In this document: in pieces, positions 1 to 9,931 of the stretch
How positions within the stretch are numbered: position 1 is the stretch's first letter
Layout of the letters: each line of letters begins with the position of its first letter
Assembly (NCBI RefSeq): GCF_019565505.1
Contig: NZ_CP067378.1
Span: 3,134,501 to 3,198,500 of the forward strand
Direction of reading: 5' to 3'
Origin: Flavobacterium davisii
GTDB lineage: Bacteria; Bacteroidota; Bacteroidia; Flavobacteriales; Flavobacteriaceae
DNA: 64,000 nucleotides
Notes under the pieces: generated by a model
Seen by the model: only the letters and a program-made list of their open reading frames with translations
Told to the model about the DNA's origin: nothing
Database searches by the model: none
Program-made: the position numbers and the translations under genes

Positions 1-1505
1 AATACTCTTGAAAATAGCTATTGTTTATATTATTATAATAGGCTTTTTCAGCTGTTGTTTGCGAGTTATAGTGACCTAAAGTTAGATAGTATAATTGATT
101 GTCGGGATTTTTGAAAATGAAAGGTTTTATTTTTTTAGTACTTATTTTATTTGCAAAATCATGTGCATAGTGGATATTTTGATAAGCATTAGCCACTATA
201 TAATAGCCTTCGGGTGCTATATTAGAATGAAATATATAAGTTTTTATTTCTTTAGGCTTTCTAATAACTTCTATGGAGGTTAATGGATTATTAGTGATTT
301 TTTTTACAGAGGAGCTATTTTCTTTTGAAGTAGTTGTAATGGTTTTAGTTAGGATTTTGCTGTTTTCTTTTTGCTCTATTATTTCCGTTTTCTTTTGCTC
401 AATAGGATTGGCTATAGAGGTAATTGATTCAATTTTTTTTCGGGCAAAGTCTTCGTCTATTTCTATACTGAAGCCTATATTAGTTATATAAAATTTATCT
501 CCTAAAGAACTAATTTTTAAATTAACTTGATCAATATTACTAAAAGAAAGTTCTTTTGATTGTATTTTGTCTAAAAAAACATCATATCCTAAAGTATTTA
601 AAGAAGCGGGAGTTCTTTTGTTGAAATCGGTATTATAATGAGTTATTTTACTATTAAAAATGTTTTGTCCACTTCGTAGAGAATTACTAATATAAAACCA
701 TTTATTACTATTTGAGGTGTTGATTCTTATGTTGTCACCTTCAAGGTTTAAATCGCCTTCTAAAGCTGCAATAGTAAGTTTTGGGGTGATTTTTTCTATT
801 TTAGGTGTAACAAAATCCTTGAAATTGATTTGAACAGGCTTGTTATAAATATAGGAAAAACCATCATATAAGCTAATTTGGTGATAGGGGATTATATCGG
901 ATTCATAAACTATATAAAGAACCCAACCAGCGGCACTACCTCCTTCAATTTGCTCTTGACTAGCCTGAATATTAGCTACAGTGTAACTACCCCAAGGTTT
1001 TTTTTTAATTTCATTTGTTATATCTGAAAAGCATAAGTATGGTGCATTAGCATTGTGTTTGTTATGTTCTTTAGCATCATATATGATACTTCCATTTACT
1101 GTAAAATAGTTTTCAGATTGTGGTGTTTTGATGGCTATTTTATTGATAGGTTGTATAGAATTGGTTCTATCAGGCAGTGTAGCACACCAGTACAATCCAG
1201 CAAAAACAACTTTATCATTAGGATGATTGGGTTCTAATAGAGCGGAACTAGATGAAAAAGTTTCGGGATCTTGATCTACATCTATATAAGCCATGTTGAC
1301 TTGATCATTGAGTTTTGCATTTGAATCTATCTTATTATAGGGATCATTTGCATTTTTTCCTGATTTTTTTCCGATAATACTATTGGCGATAAAATCAATA
1401 TCGCCTTTAGATAGTTTTGATATCGAATACTGAAATTCTTTTCTTCTTGTGCGTTTGATAAAAAGAGAAGAAAAAGGATAATAACAGGAAAGATTTTTTA
1501 AACAT
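1..1505 (-). CDS. Secreted surface protein with SPOR-like C-terminal domain (3' end outside window)
   Basis: The minus strand is open from an ATG at 1505 to the window edge, about 500 codons, so the C-terminus is missing. A middle region (VVFAGLYWCATLP, then AAGWVLYIVYESD) matches a domain I know from large secreted Bacteroidota proteins. The last ~70 residues (EGYYIVANAYQN, then FIFKNPDNQLYYL) resemble a SPOR peptidoglycan-binding domain. The N-terminus is disturbed. A clean signal peptide ending LLFLSNAQ lies one frame away, and the frames rejoin at KGDIDFIANSIIG if one base is restored in the T run at 1406-1408 and one is lost or gained between 1455 and 1500. The ATG lies one base after the ftsE stop codon, suggesting co-transcription. 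An envelope role is inferred; the exact function is unknown. Confidence 0.6.
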
Positions 1506-1506
1506 T

Positions 1507-2190
1507 TTAGTTTGTTTTTTGTATCACTTCAAAAATAGCTCCTTCTTCACACTTTAATGTTTTGGAAGGGTATTTCATTAATAGAGCATAATCGTGTGTA
1601 GCCATTACAATGGTTTTTCCGTTTTGATTGATTTTGCGAAGGACTTCCATGACTTCCATACTGGTTTGTGGATCTAGATTACCCGTTGGCTCATCTGCTA
1701 GAATTAAATCAGGGTCATTCAGTAGAGCACGGGCAATCGCTACACGTTGTTGTTCTCCTCCTGATAATTGGTGGGGCATTTTATTAGCTAGATTTAAAAG
1801 ACCAACTTTTTCTAGAACTTCATCAATTTTAGTTTTCATATCGAATTCATTTGTCCAACCAGTAGCTTTTAGGACAAAGTGTAGATTAGCATTTATACTT
1901 CTGTCAGGAAGTAGTTTAAAGTCTTGAAAAACAATACCTATTTTTCTCCTTAAGAAAGGAATATCATTGTCTATAAGACCATGTAAATCGTAATCTACTA
2001 TAGTTCCTTCACCTTGTGTGAGGGGTAAATCAGCATAAAGTGTTTTCATTAAACTACTTTTTCCAGAACCCGTTTTACCAATAATGTAAATAAATTCTCC
2101 TGGACTAATATTTAGATTTATATCTGATAAAATTTTATTACCTTCTTGATAAATAGTGACATTTTGGAGTGACAATATGGTGTGTGACAT
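1507..2190 (-). CDS. ftsE: Cell division ATP-binding protein FtsE
   Basis: ABC-type ATPase of 227 residues, the usual FtsE size. Walker A is GKTGSGKSS (residues 38-46), the signature is [10 protein letters not shown], Walker B is LILADEPTG and the switch histidine is in MATHDYALL. In the FtsEX complex this subunit powers the transmembrane FtsX and couples septum formation to peptidoglycan hydrolase activation. FtsX is not next to it here, which is common in Bacteroidota. The gene is intact. The next gene downstream begins one base after its stop codon. A different small-molecule ABC ATPase is possible, but the length and the lack of a neighbouring permease favour FtsE. Confidence 0.85.
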   Translation of the reverse strand: MSHTILSLQNVTIYQEGNKILSDINLNISPGEFIYIIGKTGSGKSSLMKTLYADLPLTQGEGTIVDYDLHGLIDNDIPFLRRKIGIVFQDFKLLPDRSINANLHFVLKATGWTNEFDMKTKIDEVLEKVGLLNLANKMPHQLSGGEQQRVAIARALLNDPDLILADEPTGNLDPQTSMEVMEVLRKINQNGKTIVMATHDYALLMKYPSKTLKCEEGAIFEVIQKTN

Positions 2191-2406
2191 GCGATATATG
2201 TTTAGTTTGGTAAAAATAATAAGTTAAGTGGCGTATTCAAAATAATTTTTAGAATATGTTGCTTTATACTTTTATTTTTAAGATAGTAAAAACAATTTTG
2301 AATAGGAAAGTACTTCATTACTTTTTAGTGAAGAAGTATATTTATACTTTCTATTATATATGAGGAAATAAGGACTAATTTTTATTTTAGTCCTTATAAA
2401 TTGTAT

Positions 2407-3425
2407 TTAAAAAGGGATGTTGTTTTTTTGTTTGAATTGGAGTAATATATGAAACTGAACTCCGAAAAGTATGGAGGCTAAAACGAGATGTATAGTCTGC
2501 GAACCAAAAGGGAAATTTAGGTAGTATATAAAAATACCAGAAATAATTTCAAAAATTAATAGGGATAGTACCCAATTCATTTCTTTAAATCCAAGATTTA
2601 GTTTTTTGTTTCGTAAGAATAAAAATAGATTGGTCATTAGCACTAAAATAGAAAAACTTCTGTGGATATAAAATGTTATTTGAGGATTGGATAACCATAA
2701 TGTTGGATTTTCTATTCCGGATTTTATTTGTTCATCTATAAATTGTCTAACTTGTGTTCCTAATATAACCTGTATTAATGTCATGGTAATTGTTACCCAT
2801 ATTAGATTTCGAAAAATAGGATCTAGTTGCTTTTGATTAGGTTTTGTATGAGCTAAAGATATTATATAAATTATGATGGCTATAATTATTAGAGCCATTA
2901 CCATGTGAAGTGTTATTTTTACGGGATTGAGTACAGAATAGACAACGGTGGCTCCAAGCCATGCTTGAAAACCCATCATAAAAACAACAAGCCATGATAA
3001 AAGAGGAATTAATTTATTTTTTTTCCAATAGTTAAATGAATAAAAAGCCATAACTAAACAGGCAAAACCAGATAAGGCTCCGAAGAGTCTATTGATGTAT
3101 TCAACCCAAGTATGAGTTGGGTTGAATTCTGCATAGTCATGTTTTGTATATTTATTCCATTGTGTAGGGTCAAATTGATTTCCTGTTATACAGTCTTCTT
3201 TTGCTATTAATAATTGTTCATTTTTTATGATAACTTGTCCTTTTTGAATACTCTGTTCTTTGTCCAAGTTAATTCTTTGATGTTAGTTGGAGGGATATAG
3301 TAACCAAAACATTTTGGCCAATCTGGACATCCCATACCAGAACCTGTCATTCTAACCAATGCGCCGGCTATAACGACTAGGTATACTAAAATAAGTGCTG
3401 TTTTTGCTATTTTTATAAATTTCAT
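2407..3425 (-). CDS. ctaA: Heme A synthase, CtaA/COX15 family (frame broken once)
   Basis: Membrane enzyme that oxidises the C8 methyl group of heme O to the formyl group of heme A, used by aa3-type cytochrome oxidases. The N-terminus reads GALVRMTGSGMGCPDWPKC, the hallmark of the family, and the rest carries several hydrophobic helices with conserved histidines (HTWVEYINRLFG; TLHMVMALI; YIHRSFSIL). Reading frames change in the run TTTTT at 3241-3245. Adding one base there joins FKK to GQVIIKNEQ and gives a single 339-residue protein of normal length. The break is therefore more likely a sequencing indel than a dead gene. The start at 3425 is the first ATG before the signature helix. Confidence 0.88.
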
Positions 3426-3503
3426 TTTATTTTTTTAAATACAAAATCATAAAAAAAAAATATTAAAACGTATGATTTAAGTCATGTATGATTTTGTATA
3501 TGG

Positions 3504-4920
3504 TTATTGAATCCTTTTTAGTCCCATTTTTTTAGCTTTTTCTAAAACAAAATCTAATGCGGGTTGATATTCATTGGGGATTTCTCCTTCTAAAATAGCT
3601 TCCTTTACGGCTTCTTTTAGGATACCGATTTCCTTAGAAGGTTTTAGATCAAAAATTTCCATGATTTCTTCCCCTGTGATGGGAGGTTGAAAAATTCTTA
3701 TACGATCACGTTCTTCAACTTCAACAATTTTTTCACGGACAATTTTAAAATTGTTATGATATTTTTGAAATTTTTTTGGATTTTTTGTGGTAATATCTGC
3801 TTCGCATAAGATCATTAGACTTTCAACGTCTTCACCTGCATCAAAAACGAGTCTTCTAACAGCACTGTCAGTTACGACATCTTGCGCTAAGACTATTGGA
3901 CGTGAACTCATTTGAACCATTTTTTGTACGAACTTCATTTTATGATTCAGGGGCATGTGTAATCGGATAAAAATATTTTTTACCATTTTTCCTCCTAAAA
4001 ATTCATGTCCATGAAAAGTCCAACCTTGTCGTTTATGAAATTTTTTAGTAGGAGCTTTTCCAATATCATGTAATAAAGCAGACCATCTTAGCCATAAATC
4101 ATCCGTGTTAGGGCAAATATTATCTACTACTTCTAATGAATGATAAAAGTTGTTTTTGTGTGTATGACCTTCTACTTCTTCTACATTATTTAGAGCGGTT
4201 AATTCAGGTAAAATAATGTCTAATAATCCTGTTTGATGTAATAATAAAAATCCGATAGAAGGTTTTGAAGAAAGTAAGATTTTATTTAATTCATCTACAA
4301 TTCTTTCTCCAGAAATGATATGAATGCGTTCTTTGTTTCTTTTTATTGATTCTAATGATTTTGTTTCAATGTTGAAATTTAATTGAGAGGCAAAACGAAT
4401 AGCTCGCATCATACGTAATGGATCATCACTATATGTTATATCGGGATCTAGAGGTGTACGGATGATTTTTTTTCTAAATCAAGTACACCATCAAATGGGT
4501 CGACTAAATCTCCAAAATTAGGCGTATTTAGTGAAAAAGCTAATGCGTTGATTGTAAAATCTCTTCGTTCTTGATCATCTCTTAGACTTCCATTTTCTAC
4601 AACGGGCTTACGACTATCAAAATTATAGCTTTCTTTTCTAGCCCCCACAAATTCAATATCCATTTCTTCATATCGAAGCATGGCAGTACCATAATTTTTA
4701 AAAACTTGAACTTTAGGATTGTTAGGGATGAGTTCTGAAACTTTTAAGGCAAGTTCAATTCCGCTCCCGACAGCCACTATATCAATATCTTTTTATGATT
4801 ACGTTGTAGGATAATATCACGTACAAAACCGCCAATTACATAGCATTCTAAGTTTAGTAATTGAGAGGCTTGTGATACAATTTCAAATATTTTGTGATCT
4901 AAATGTTCTTTGTAATTCAT
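3504..4920 (-). CDS. cca: CCA-adding tRNA nucleotidyltransferase / poly(A) polymerase family with HD domain (frame broken twice)
   Basis: Adds or repairs the 3' CCA end of tRNAs. After restoring one base in each of two T runs (4466-4473 and 4790-4794) the protein is 472 residues. The N-terminal nucleotidyltransferase fold contains VIGGFVRD and the DIDIV carboxylates. The [11 protein letters not shown] motif and [12 protein letters not shown] follow. A C-terminal HD phosphohydrolase region contains [10 protein letters not shown] and FHGHEFLGG. The segments lie in order with nothing missing, and tRNA maturation is essential, so the breaks look technical. The start is the ATG at 4918-4920. The first break falls exactly at the catalytic DID motif and would kill the enzyme if real. 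Confidence 0.9.
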
Positions 4921-4991
4921 TAACACTAATTTAAGGTATGTAGTTTAAAGAAGTTTTTATTTCTTTAAACTTTTAGATTTGGAGTTAAAAA

Positions 4992-5594
4992 TTACTTGCG
5001 AATAATTTTTACCTGACTATCATTTGTTATTTTTATGATAGTAGAAGGTTTATTACAAATCTTTTCTTGATGCAAATTTACTATATAGTCTACACCTTTA
5101 ATAATTTCGGGGCTAATTTCTTTAAAAGAAATAGGAGTGGGTTGTCCTGAAATATTGGCGGAGGTAGAAACTAATGGTTTTTTCATACGTTCCATAAGTT
5201 TAAAACAAAAAGGTTCGGTAACGATACGCATACCTAATGTTTTGTCCTCAGCAATGATGTTAGGAGCCACATTCCTTGGGTTGTCTAATACCAAAGTAGT
5301 AGGTTTTTCAGAAACATCTAAAATTTGCCAAGCCACTTCGGGTAAGTTGTTGAAAATGTTGTAAATCATACGATCTCCATTAACTAAGACAATCATACTT
5401 TTGCTTTCTTCTCGTTGTTTTAAAGCATAAATTTTTTTGATAGCATCAGGATTGGTAGCGTCGCAACCTATTCCCCAAACAGTATCGGTAGGGTAGAGGA
5501 TGATGCCTCCATTTTTAATAACCTCAAAGGCGTTGTGTATTTCGGTGTTGATGTTTTCCAATTTTTTAAATTTTATTTTTGTATAAGTTGACAA
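4992..5594 (-). CDS. L-threonylcarbamoyladenylate synthase, TsaC/YrdC/Sua5 family
   Basis: A 200-residue protein of the family that makes threonylcarbamoyl-AMP from threonine, bicarbonate and ATP for the t6A37 modification of ANN-decoding tRNAs. Family motifs are GGIILYPTDTVWGIGCDA near the N-terminus, KQREESKSMIVLV, and PLVSTSANISGQPTP for nucleotide binding. It is intact. The first ATG at 5594 overlaps the preceding glycosyltransferase by 29 bases; an internal non-ATG start near LENINTEI is possible. A second member of the family (YciO type) lies at 47617-48237. This copy keeps the STSANISG motif and is the better candidate for the true TsaC enzyme. Confidence 0.87.
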   Translation of the reverse strand: MSTYTKIKFKKLENINTEIHNAFEVIKNGGIILYPTDTVWGIGCDATNPDAIKKIYALKQREESKSMIVLVNGDRMIYNIFNNLPEVAWQILDVSEKPTTLVLDNPRNVAPNIIAEDKTLGMRIVTEPFCFKLMERMKKPLVSTSANISGQPTPISFKEISPEIIKGVDYIVNLHQEKICNKPSTIIKITNDSQVKIIRK

Positions 5595-6623
5595 TTTTGT
5601 TCCAAATAGTTAAAGTATCATTTTGTTCATTGGAATAATTATAGTTTTCTGAAACATATTTTGATGCTTTTTTACTCATATTTAAATAAAAATCTTCATT
5701 TTTTTCTATATCTAGAGCAACTTTTTCAATTGTATTGACAAAATCAATTATATTTCTTTCTTCTATAGGAAAACTAAAATCTGGTTTTAAGTATTCTTTA
5801 CCCGCTTGTCCTGTGTATCCAATTACTATGCAACCACATGCCATTGCTTCGACAGGGGGTAGTCCAAAGCCTTCTTTATAATTTAAGCTAAGAAAAATAA
5901 AACTATCTTTCATTATTTTACTGACTTCTTCTTCTGATTTGTTGTCAATTGGGATAAATTCCCAATTTTTTAATTTACCTCTTAAATTTAAAATGTTTAA
6001 AATTTGTATAATATCCTCGTTTAATTTTCTAGGCATAAAACAAATTTGTTTCTTTTTTTCTTTATTAAAATTGAAACAGTTCTCATTTATGCTGAGTCTA
6101 ATTCTTTCAATTAATATATTTTTAAAGGTTGTTTCTAAATATTGTTTAGAATTATCTGAAACGGTAATAGTGGCTAAATTTTTTTTATTTAAATAATGTG
6201 AGTCATTTTCTATTTCGGTATTGTGAAATGTATAAAAACAATTTTGATTAAAGATCACTTTAAAATTTTCTGGGAAAACATGATTAATCCAATTACCATA
6301 TATTTCAGGAAAGACGAGAATGTCTTTATCTGTTATAGTATAATTTTTTTAAATGTATCTGAAATTTTGTCAAAATAAAGTTTTGATTTGGTTTTAAATT
6401 TTTCTTTTTTGGAACTATATTTTAGTAGAGAGAAAATTTCTTTATTGTATAGTATTTTGGCGTTATTTTCAAACCAAGTAACTTTATATCCTTTTTTTCT
6501 ATGTAAAACATATGAATTAAAATTGTTTCGATTTAGTAATTCGACCATTTTATAGATTTGTTTTATTCCTCCAACTGGTTTTTTGTCGTCAGTACATAAG
6601 AATAAAATTCTTGGATTTTCCAT
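5566..6623 (-). CDS. Glycosyltransferase, family 1 type (GT-B; frame broken once)
   Basis: The N-terminal segment begins MENPRILFLCTDDKKPVGG, typical of the first Rossmann fold of GT-B glycosyltransferases. The C-terminal part has FLSLNYKEGFGLPPVEAMACGC, the E-x7-E donor-sugar region of group 1 enzymes. Restoring one base in the T run at 6344-6350 joins the two into a 352-residue protein. It lies 20 bases downstream of the next gene on the same strand, another sugar transferase, so the pair probably works on a cell-surface polysaccharide or glycoprotein glycan. Donor and acceptor cannot be told. Base composition is even more A/T-rich than the flanking housekeeping genes. Confidence 0.8.
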
Positions 6624-6643
6624 TTTTTACTGTTTTAATGATT

Positions 6644-7605
6644 TTAATAATTTATAATATTATCGATCCAATTTTTTTGACTATATTTAAAATATATTTC
6701 TTTGGGTAGCTCGTGATATGGGGACTTTAAGAATTCGATTAATTTATCAGTATTAATTTCTTCAAAAATAAAGATATTATTAGGATGATAAAAGTCATAA
6801 TTAACAATGTCAGAGTTGTTTGTAATAAGCTTAATTTTTAATCCTAATGCTTCATAAGGTCTAAATGACAATCCTTTTTGGTTTTTATGTGCTAGATCTA
6901 AAATTGCGTGACAATTTTTATAAAATTTTGAAGAATTTATAAAAGGAATTATAGTATCAGTAAATTCTATGCCTTCTATTTGATGTTTCGGATTAAATTC
7001 ATTTTTTTCTACAAAATATTCTAGCATATATATCAATTTGTGATGATTTTATTTTTTTATAAACATCAATAAAATCATCGATACGTTTATCATAAGTTCC
7101 TAAAAATACAATGTCATGTAGCTTTTCATTTTGTTCTTTTTTTCGGTATCAAAATAAAAATTTGTAATAAATTTTAAATTGTATTTTAAACAATCTTCCT
7201 TGTCAAAACTCATGTGTTTTTTAAATAGCGGAATTGTTTTTTTTGATGCAGGTATTTTGTCGATGCTATCCCAATATAGAGCTATCACATTATTAGATTT
7301 TTTATGTAAAAGTGAAATGTGTTTTTCATCTAAAATATCAGGTCTGTTTACAAAAATAAGATCATAATTTTTATGCTGATTGATCTGTCTTGTAATCCTA
7401 TTATGTATAAAATATTTTTTTTTTAGATTTACACCAAATAACATTTTTGAAAAAAATTTAATACTTTTTGAGAGAAATTTCTGTAGTGATAATTTTTATT
7501 TGGAGTTATTTTTATTATTTCAAAATCTGAATATTTTTTAAATCCTTTTAATACTACTTTATCAAAATGATAATAGTCAGGAAATATAAATAGCATTTTT
7601 TTCAT
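6644..7605 (-). CDS. Probable glycosyltransferase of surface polysaccharide type (frame broken at three or four places)
   Basis: Starts MKKMLFIFPDYYHFDKVV. The order YDLIFVNRPDIL, NVIALYWDSIDKIP, NFYFDTEKK, LHDIVFLGTYDKR and LSFRPYEALGLKIKLIT fits a GT-B type glycosyltransferase with a C-terminal activated-sugar site. Frames are interrupted at an A7 run (7450-7456), a T7 run (7137-7143) and a region of short A/T runs at about 7045-7065 that needs two bases. Restoring four bases gives 321 residues with nothing missing. Three breaks in under 1 kb make this the gene here with the best claim to be really decaying, but the error type matches that in essential genes. It probably forms an operon with the glycosyltransferase downstream. 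Confidence 0.6.
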
Positions 7606-7924
7606 TAGTATGTTAAACTTATTATAAATGTATTTGCAATACACAAATGTAGCTTAATAAATTTTCTAATGAAAAAAATTTTATCATTTTTAAAAAGTTA
7701 AACTTTATATTATTTTTACTGCCTCTTAAATTTTAGTTTTAAAAGAAGCACTAGTTTGAGTGAATTTGTAATACCATTTTAATTTGAAATTACGATTATT
7801 AAATTGTTCTATGTAATGTATAATAAAGGCAATTTTACTAATCATTTTTTCGTAAATCTAAATGTTAAAAAGGATATTTTTTATTTTAAATTTTGATTTA
7901 TAATGAAATAGAGAATATGATTAT

Positions 7925-8220
7925 TGCAGATTGGTTGAATTTTATTTTCATCATTTTAAAACTGTAGATCTTGAGTAATTGCAATGTTTTTTTATCAACT
8001 GCGCCACGATCACGAATGCCTTTCTTGTTCTATTCCAGAAGATTCAAATGTAAAAAAACTCTCATCAAACTCAATCATTCCTTTTTAATGTATATGGGTA
8101 TATTTATTTATTTTGTATCCAAAAACGATCTTTTGAACTACATTTACACTCAACTCCTATTTTGCCTTGTTGTTCTTTAAAATGTAGTCTACAAATTTTC
8201 TCGCTTCCAAAATTTGCTGT
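7925..8220 (-). pseudogene. Remnant of an IS1595-family (ISXO2-like) transposase
   Basis: The minus strand between two genes still encodes pieces of a transposase in several frames. First comes ANFGSEKICRLHFKEQQGK followed by VECKCSSKDRFWI, which resembles the N-terminal zinc-ribbon region. Next is YTLKGMIEFDESFF, the first catalytic Asp region (family form GMIEFDEGYF). Last is a stretch with KGIRDRGAVDKK, like the RGRGxxxK segment. The part between zinc ribbon and catalytic Asp (normally some 80 residues) is absent, stop codons interrupt the rest, and no C-terminal half follows. Unlike the other broken genes here, this one cannot be repaired by a base or two, so it is a true relic. No terminal inverted repeats were recognised. 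Confidence 0.6.
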
Positions 8221-8324
8221 GAAAAAGAATAAGTTCATAACTAGAATTTAAATGGAAATAATCAATTATGAATGATTACTTGTAGTTAAATTTATTTCTT
8301 ATGATTAGTAAAATTACTTTTAAA

Positions 8325-8966
8325 TTAAAGAAAATCATCTCTTTCAATAATTTGATGCCCTGTTCTTTTTACGCCTAAAAATAAAACATTAGCTAATTCT
8401 TGACCTGTGATAGCACGGTATTTTTTCATTTTACCTATAAAAAGAAATTGTAATCCGTTGATTAATATAGTGGCTATTTTTTCAGCAAGACGTTTGTCTT
8501 TTCTTTTCCCATAAATTAAAGAAGGTCTGTAAATAAGTATGTTAGAAATATTGTGTTTTAAAACACTTTCTTCCATTTTACCTTTAGTCTGGCTATAAAA
8601 AACAGAAGATTTTGGGTTTGAGCCAATAGCAGAAATGACACTAAAAGTAGAAATTTGATTTTGTTCAGATAATTTAGCTGCGCTAACAGGAATTCCATAA
8701 TCAATAGCGTAATATTGATCTTTATTAGGTGTTTGAGCTTTTGTGGTACCAATACAACAGAAAACCTCATCTGCTTTGAAATCTTTAGAAAATTTTTCCA
8801 AAGAAAGTATATCACCTATGAATTCTTCCAATTTTGGATGTTTTTTACCAGTGCTTTTTCGGGTGAATGTTTTTACTTTTTCGTAATCTTCACTCTTTAA
8901 TAATAAATCTAATAAATAGCTTCCAGTAAGTCCTGTTGCTCCAAGTATAATAGCTGTTTTTTTCAT
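8325..8966 (-). CDS. NAD(P)-binding protein, atypical short-chain dehydrogenase (NAD(P)H-binding/HIM1-like)
   Basis: A 213-residue Rossmann-fold protein. The nucleotide-binding loop GATGLTGSYLL is at residues 9-19, followed by the acidic and basic residues of an atypical SDR. FCCIGTTKAQTP and SVISAIGSNPKSSVFYSQTKGKME contain a Ser and a Y-x3-K that could form an SDR active site. LIYRPSLIYGKR is typical of NAD-dependent epimerase-like proteins that act in stress responses or as complex assembly factors. The gene is intact and stands alone, with 200 bases upstream and a transposase relic downstream. The substrate is unknown. Confidence 0.75.
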   Translation of the reverse strand: MKKTAIILGATGLTGSYLLDLLLKSEDYEKVKTFTRKSTGKKHPKLEEFIGDILSLEKFSKDFKADEVFCCIGTTKAQTPNKDQYYAIDYGIPVSAAKLSEQNQISTFSVISAIGSNPKSSVFYSQTKGKMEESVLKHNISNILIYRPSLIYGKRKDKRLAEKIATILINGLQFLFIGKMKKYRAITGQELANVLFLGVKRTGHQIIERDDFL

Positions 8967-9169
8967 TTAATACTTATTTTTTTATTGGAAAAAATAATTC
9001 AATAACTTAAAAGATTTATATGAGAAACTATTAATAGCTATAGTGCCACAATTTTATATAGAATTACAATGTATATAATTTTTTTGTACACTATAGCTAA
9101 AATAGATTCATAAAGGTTTGTACTTACTTTATTCTAAAATAAAGTGTTGTAAGTAAAAATATTTATAAA

Positions 9170-9499
9170 CTAATTATTTTCTTTTTCAAGCGCTATTTCT
9201 CTTAAAAATAAATAAAGAGGAAATGTAAATGCTATAGCAATTAAGAAAGTAAGTGGTATTAAAGTCCACCAGTATTTAATTTTTAAACGAATAGCATCAG
9301 GTATATAAAAGGCAAAAAATGTTAAAACAACAACTTTTAAATCAGCGTCTAATGATTGGGCTGGAAGGCTGCATTTTGCATCTTCAAAAAAGTTTAATAA
9401 AGAAGGATCTATTGCTGTTTGAAAATATTGGATATTAAAAAACCAAGTATAACAAAGGCCTAAAATACTTAATAGAAGATAAATGTGTTTTCTTTTCAT
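9170..9499 (-). CDS. DUF2834 family small membrane protein
   Basis: A 109-residue protein with three or four hydrophobic helices and the pattern MKRKHIYLLLSILG ... FFAFYIPDAIRLKIKYWW ... PLYLFLREIALE, which I recognise as DUF2834. The family's function is unknown. It is the last gene of a three-gene run (catalase-like, DoxX, this gene), with 22 bases to the DoxX gene. The grouping of a heme-peroxide protein with small redox-linked membrane proteins suggests a stress-response operon, but this is inference from position. Confidence 0.7.
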   Translation of the reverse strand: MKRKHIYLLLSILGLCYTWFFNIQYFQTAIDPSLLNFFEDAKCSLPAQSLDADLKVVVLTFFAFYIPDAIRLKIKYWWTLIPLTFLIAIAFTFPLYLFLREIALEKENN

Positions 9500-9521
9500 G
9501 ATATATATATTTATTAAAATT

Positions 9522-9914
9522 TTAATTTTCTTGTTTTAGATATTTCCAAATAGCCCACGACCATGCTAAAAATATAAATTGAAACGGTAAACGTATGATG
9601 GCTAATTTGTGAGATCCTATAGAAGGATTTTCTACTAATACATCTTTAATATGTATAGGTAAAAAAGTTAACATTAATAAAAAAATGCCTAATCCGCCGT
9701 ATTTTGCGAGATTGTTTTTAAATACAAGTAGTATGCCTAGAGCTAATTCTATAACGCCTGATCCTAATATGATAAATTCTTTAAAAGGGAAGAAATTAGG
9801 TACAAAAGGGAGGTAAAAATCAGGTTTAATAAAATGTTGAATACCAGCATTTATCATGAAAATTGCCAGTAAATAGCGTAATACTATAAAACTAATTGAT
9901 TTAAATTTATTCAT
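9522..9914 (-). CDS. DoxX family membrane protein
   Basis: A 130-residue protein with four predicted membrane helices. The first half reads LRYLLAIFMINAGIQHFIKPDFYLPFVP, and GVIELALGILLVF is the second conserved DoxX motif. DoxX-like proteins appear in oxidative-stress and quinone-linked membrane complexes, though most have no assigned activity. It sits 17 bases after the catalase-like gene and 22 bases before the DUF2834 gene, so the three are probably one transcript. The gene is intact. Confidence 0.8.
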   Translation of the reverse strand: MNKFKSISFIVLRYLLAIFMINAGIQHFIKPDFYLPFVPNFFPFKEFIILGSGVIELALGILLVFKNNLAKYGGLGIFLLMLTFLPIHIKDVLVENPSIGSHKLAIIRLPFQFIFLAWSWAIWKYLKQEN

Positions 9915-9931
9915 TGTTTAAATAATTATTA

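Noticed and set aside
95..1237. Plus-strand open frames at the left edge
   Set aside because: The minus strand here encodes one long protein with recognisable domains; the plus-strand frames are its shadows.
7971..8180. A 69-codon plus-strand protein
   Set aside because: The opposite strand carries transposase fragments, which explains the sequence better.
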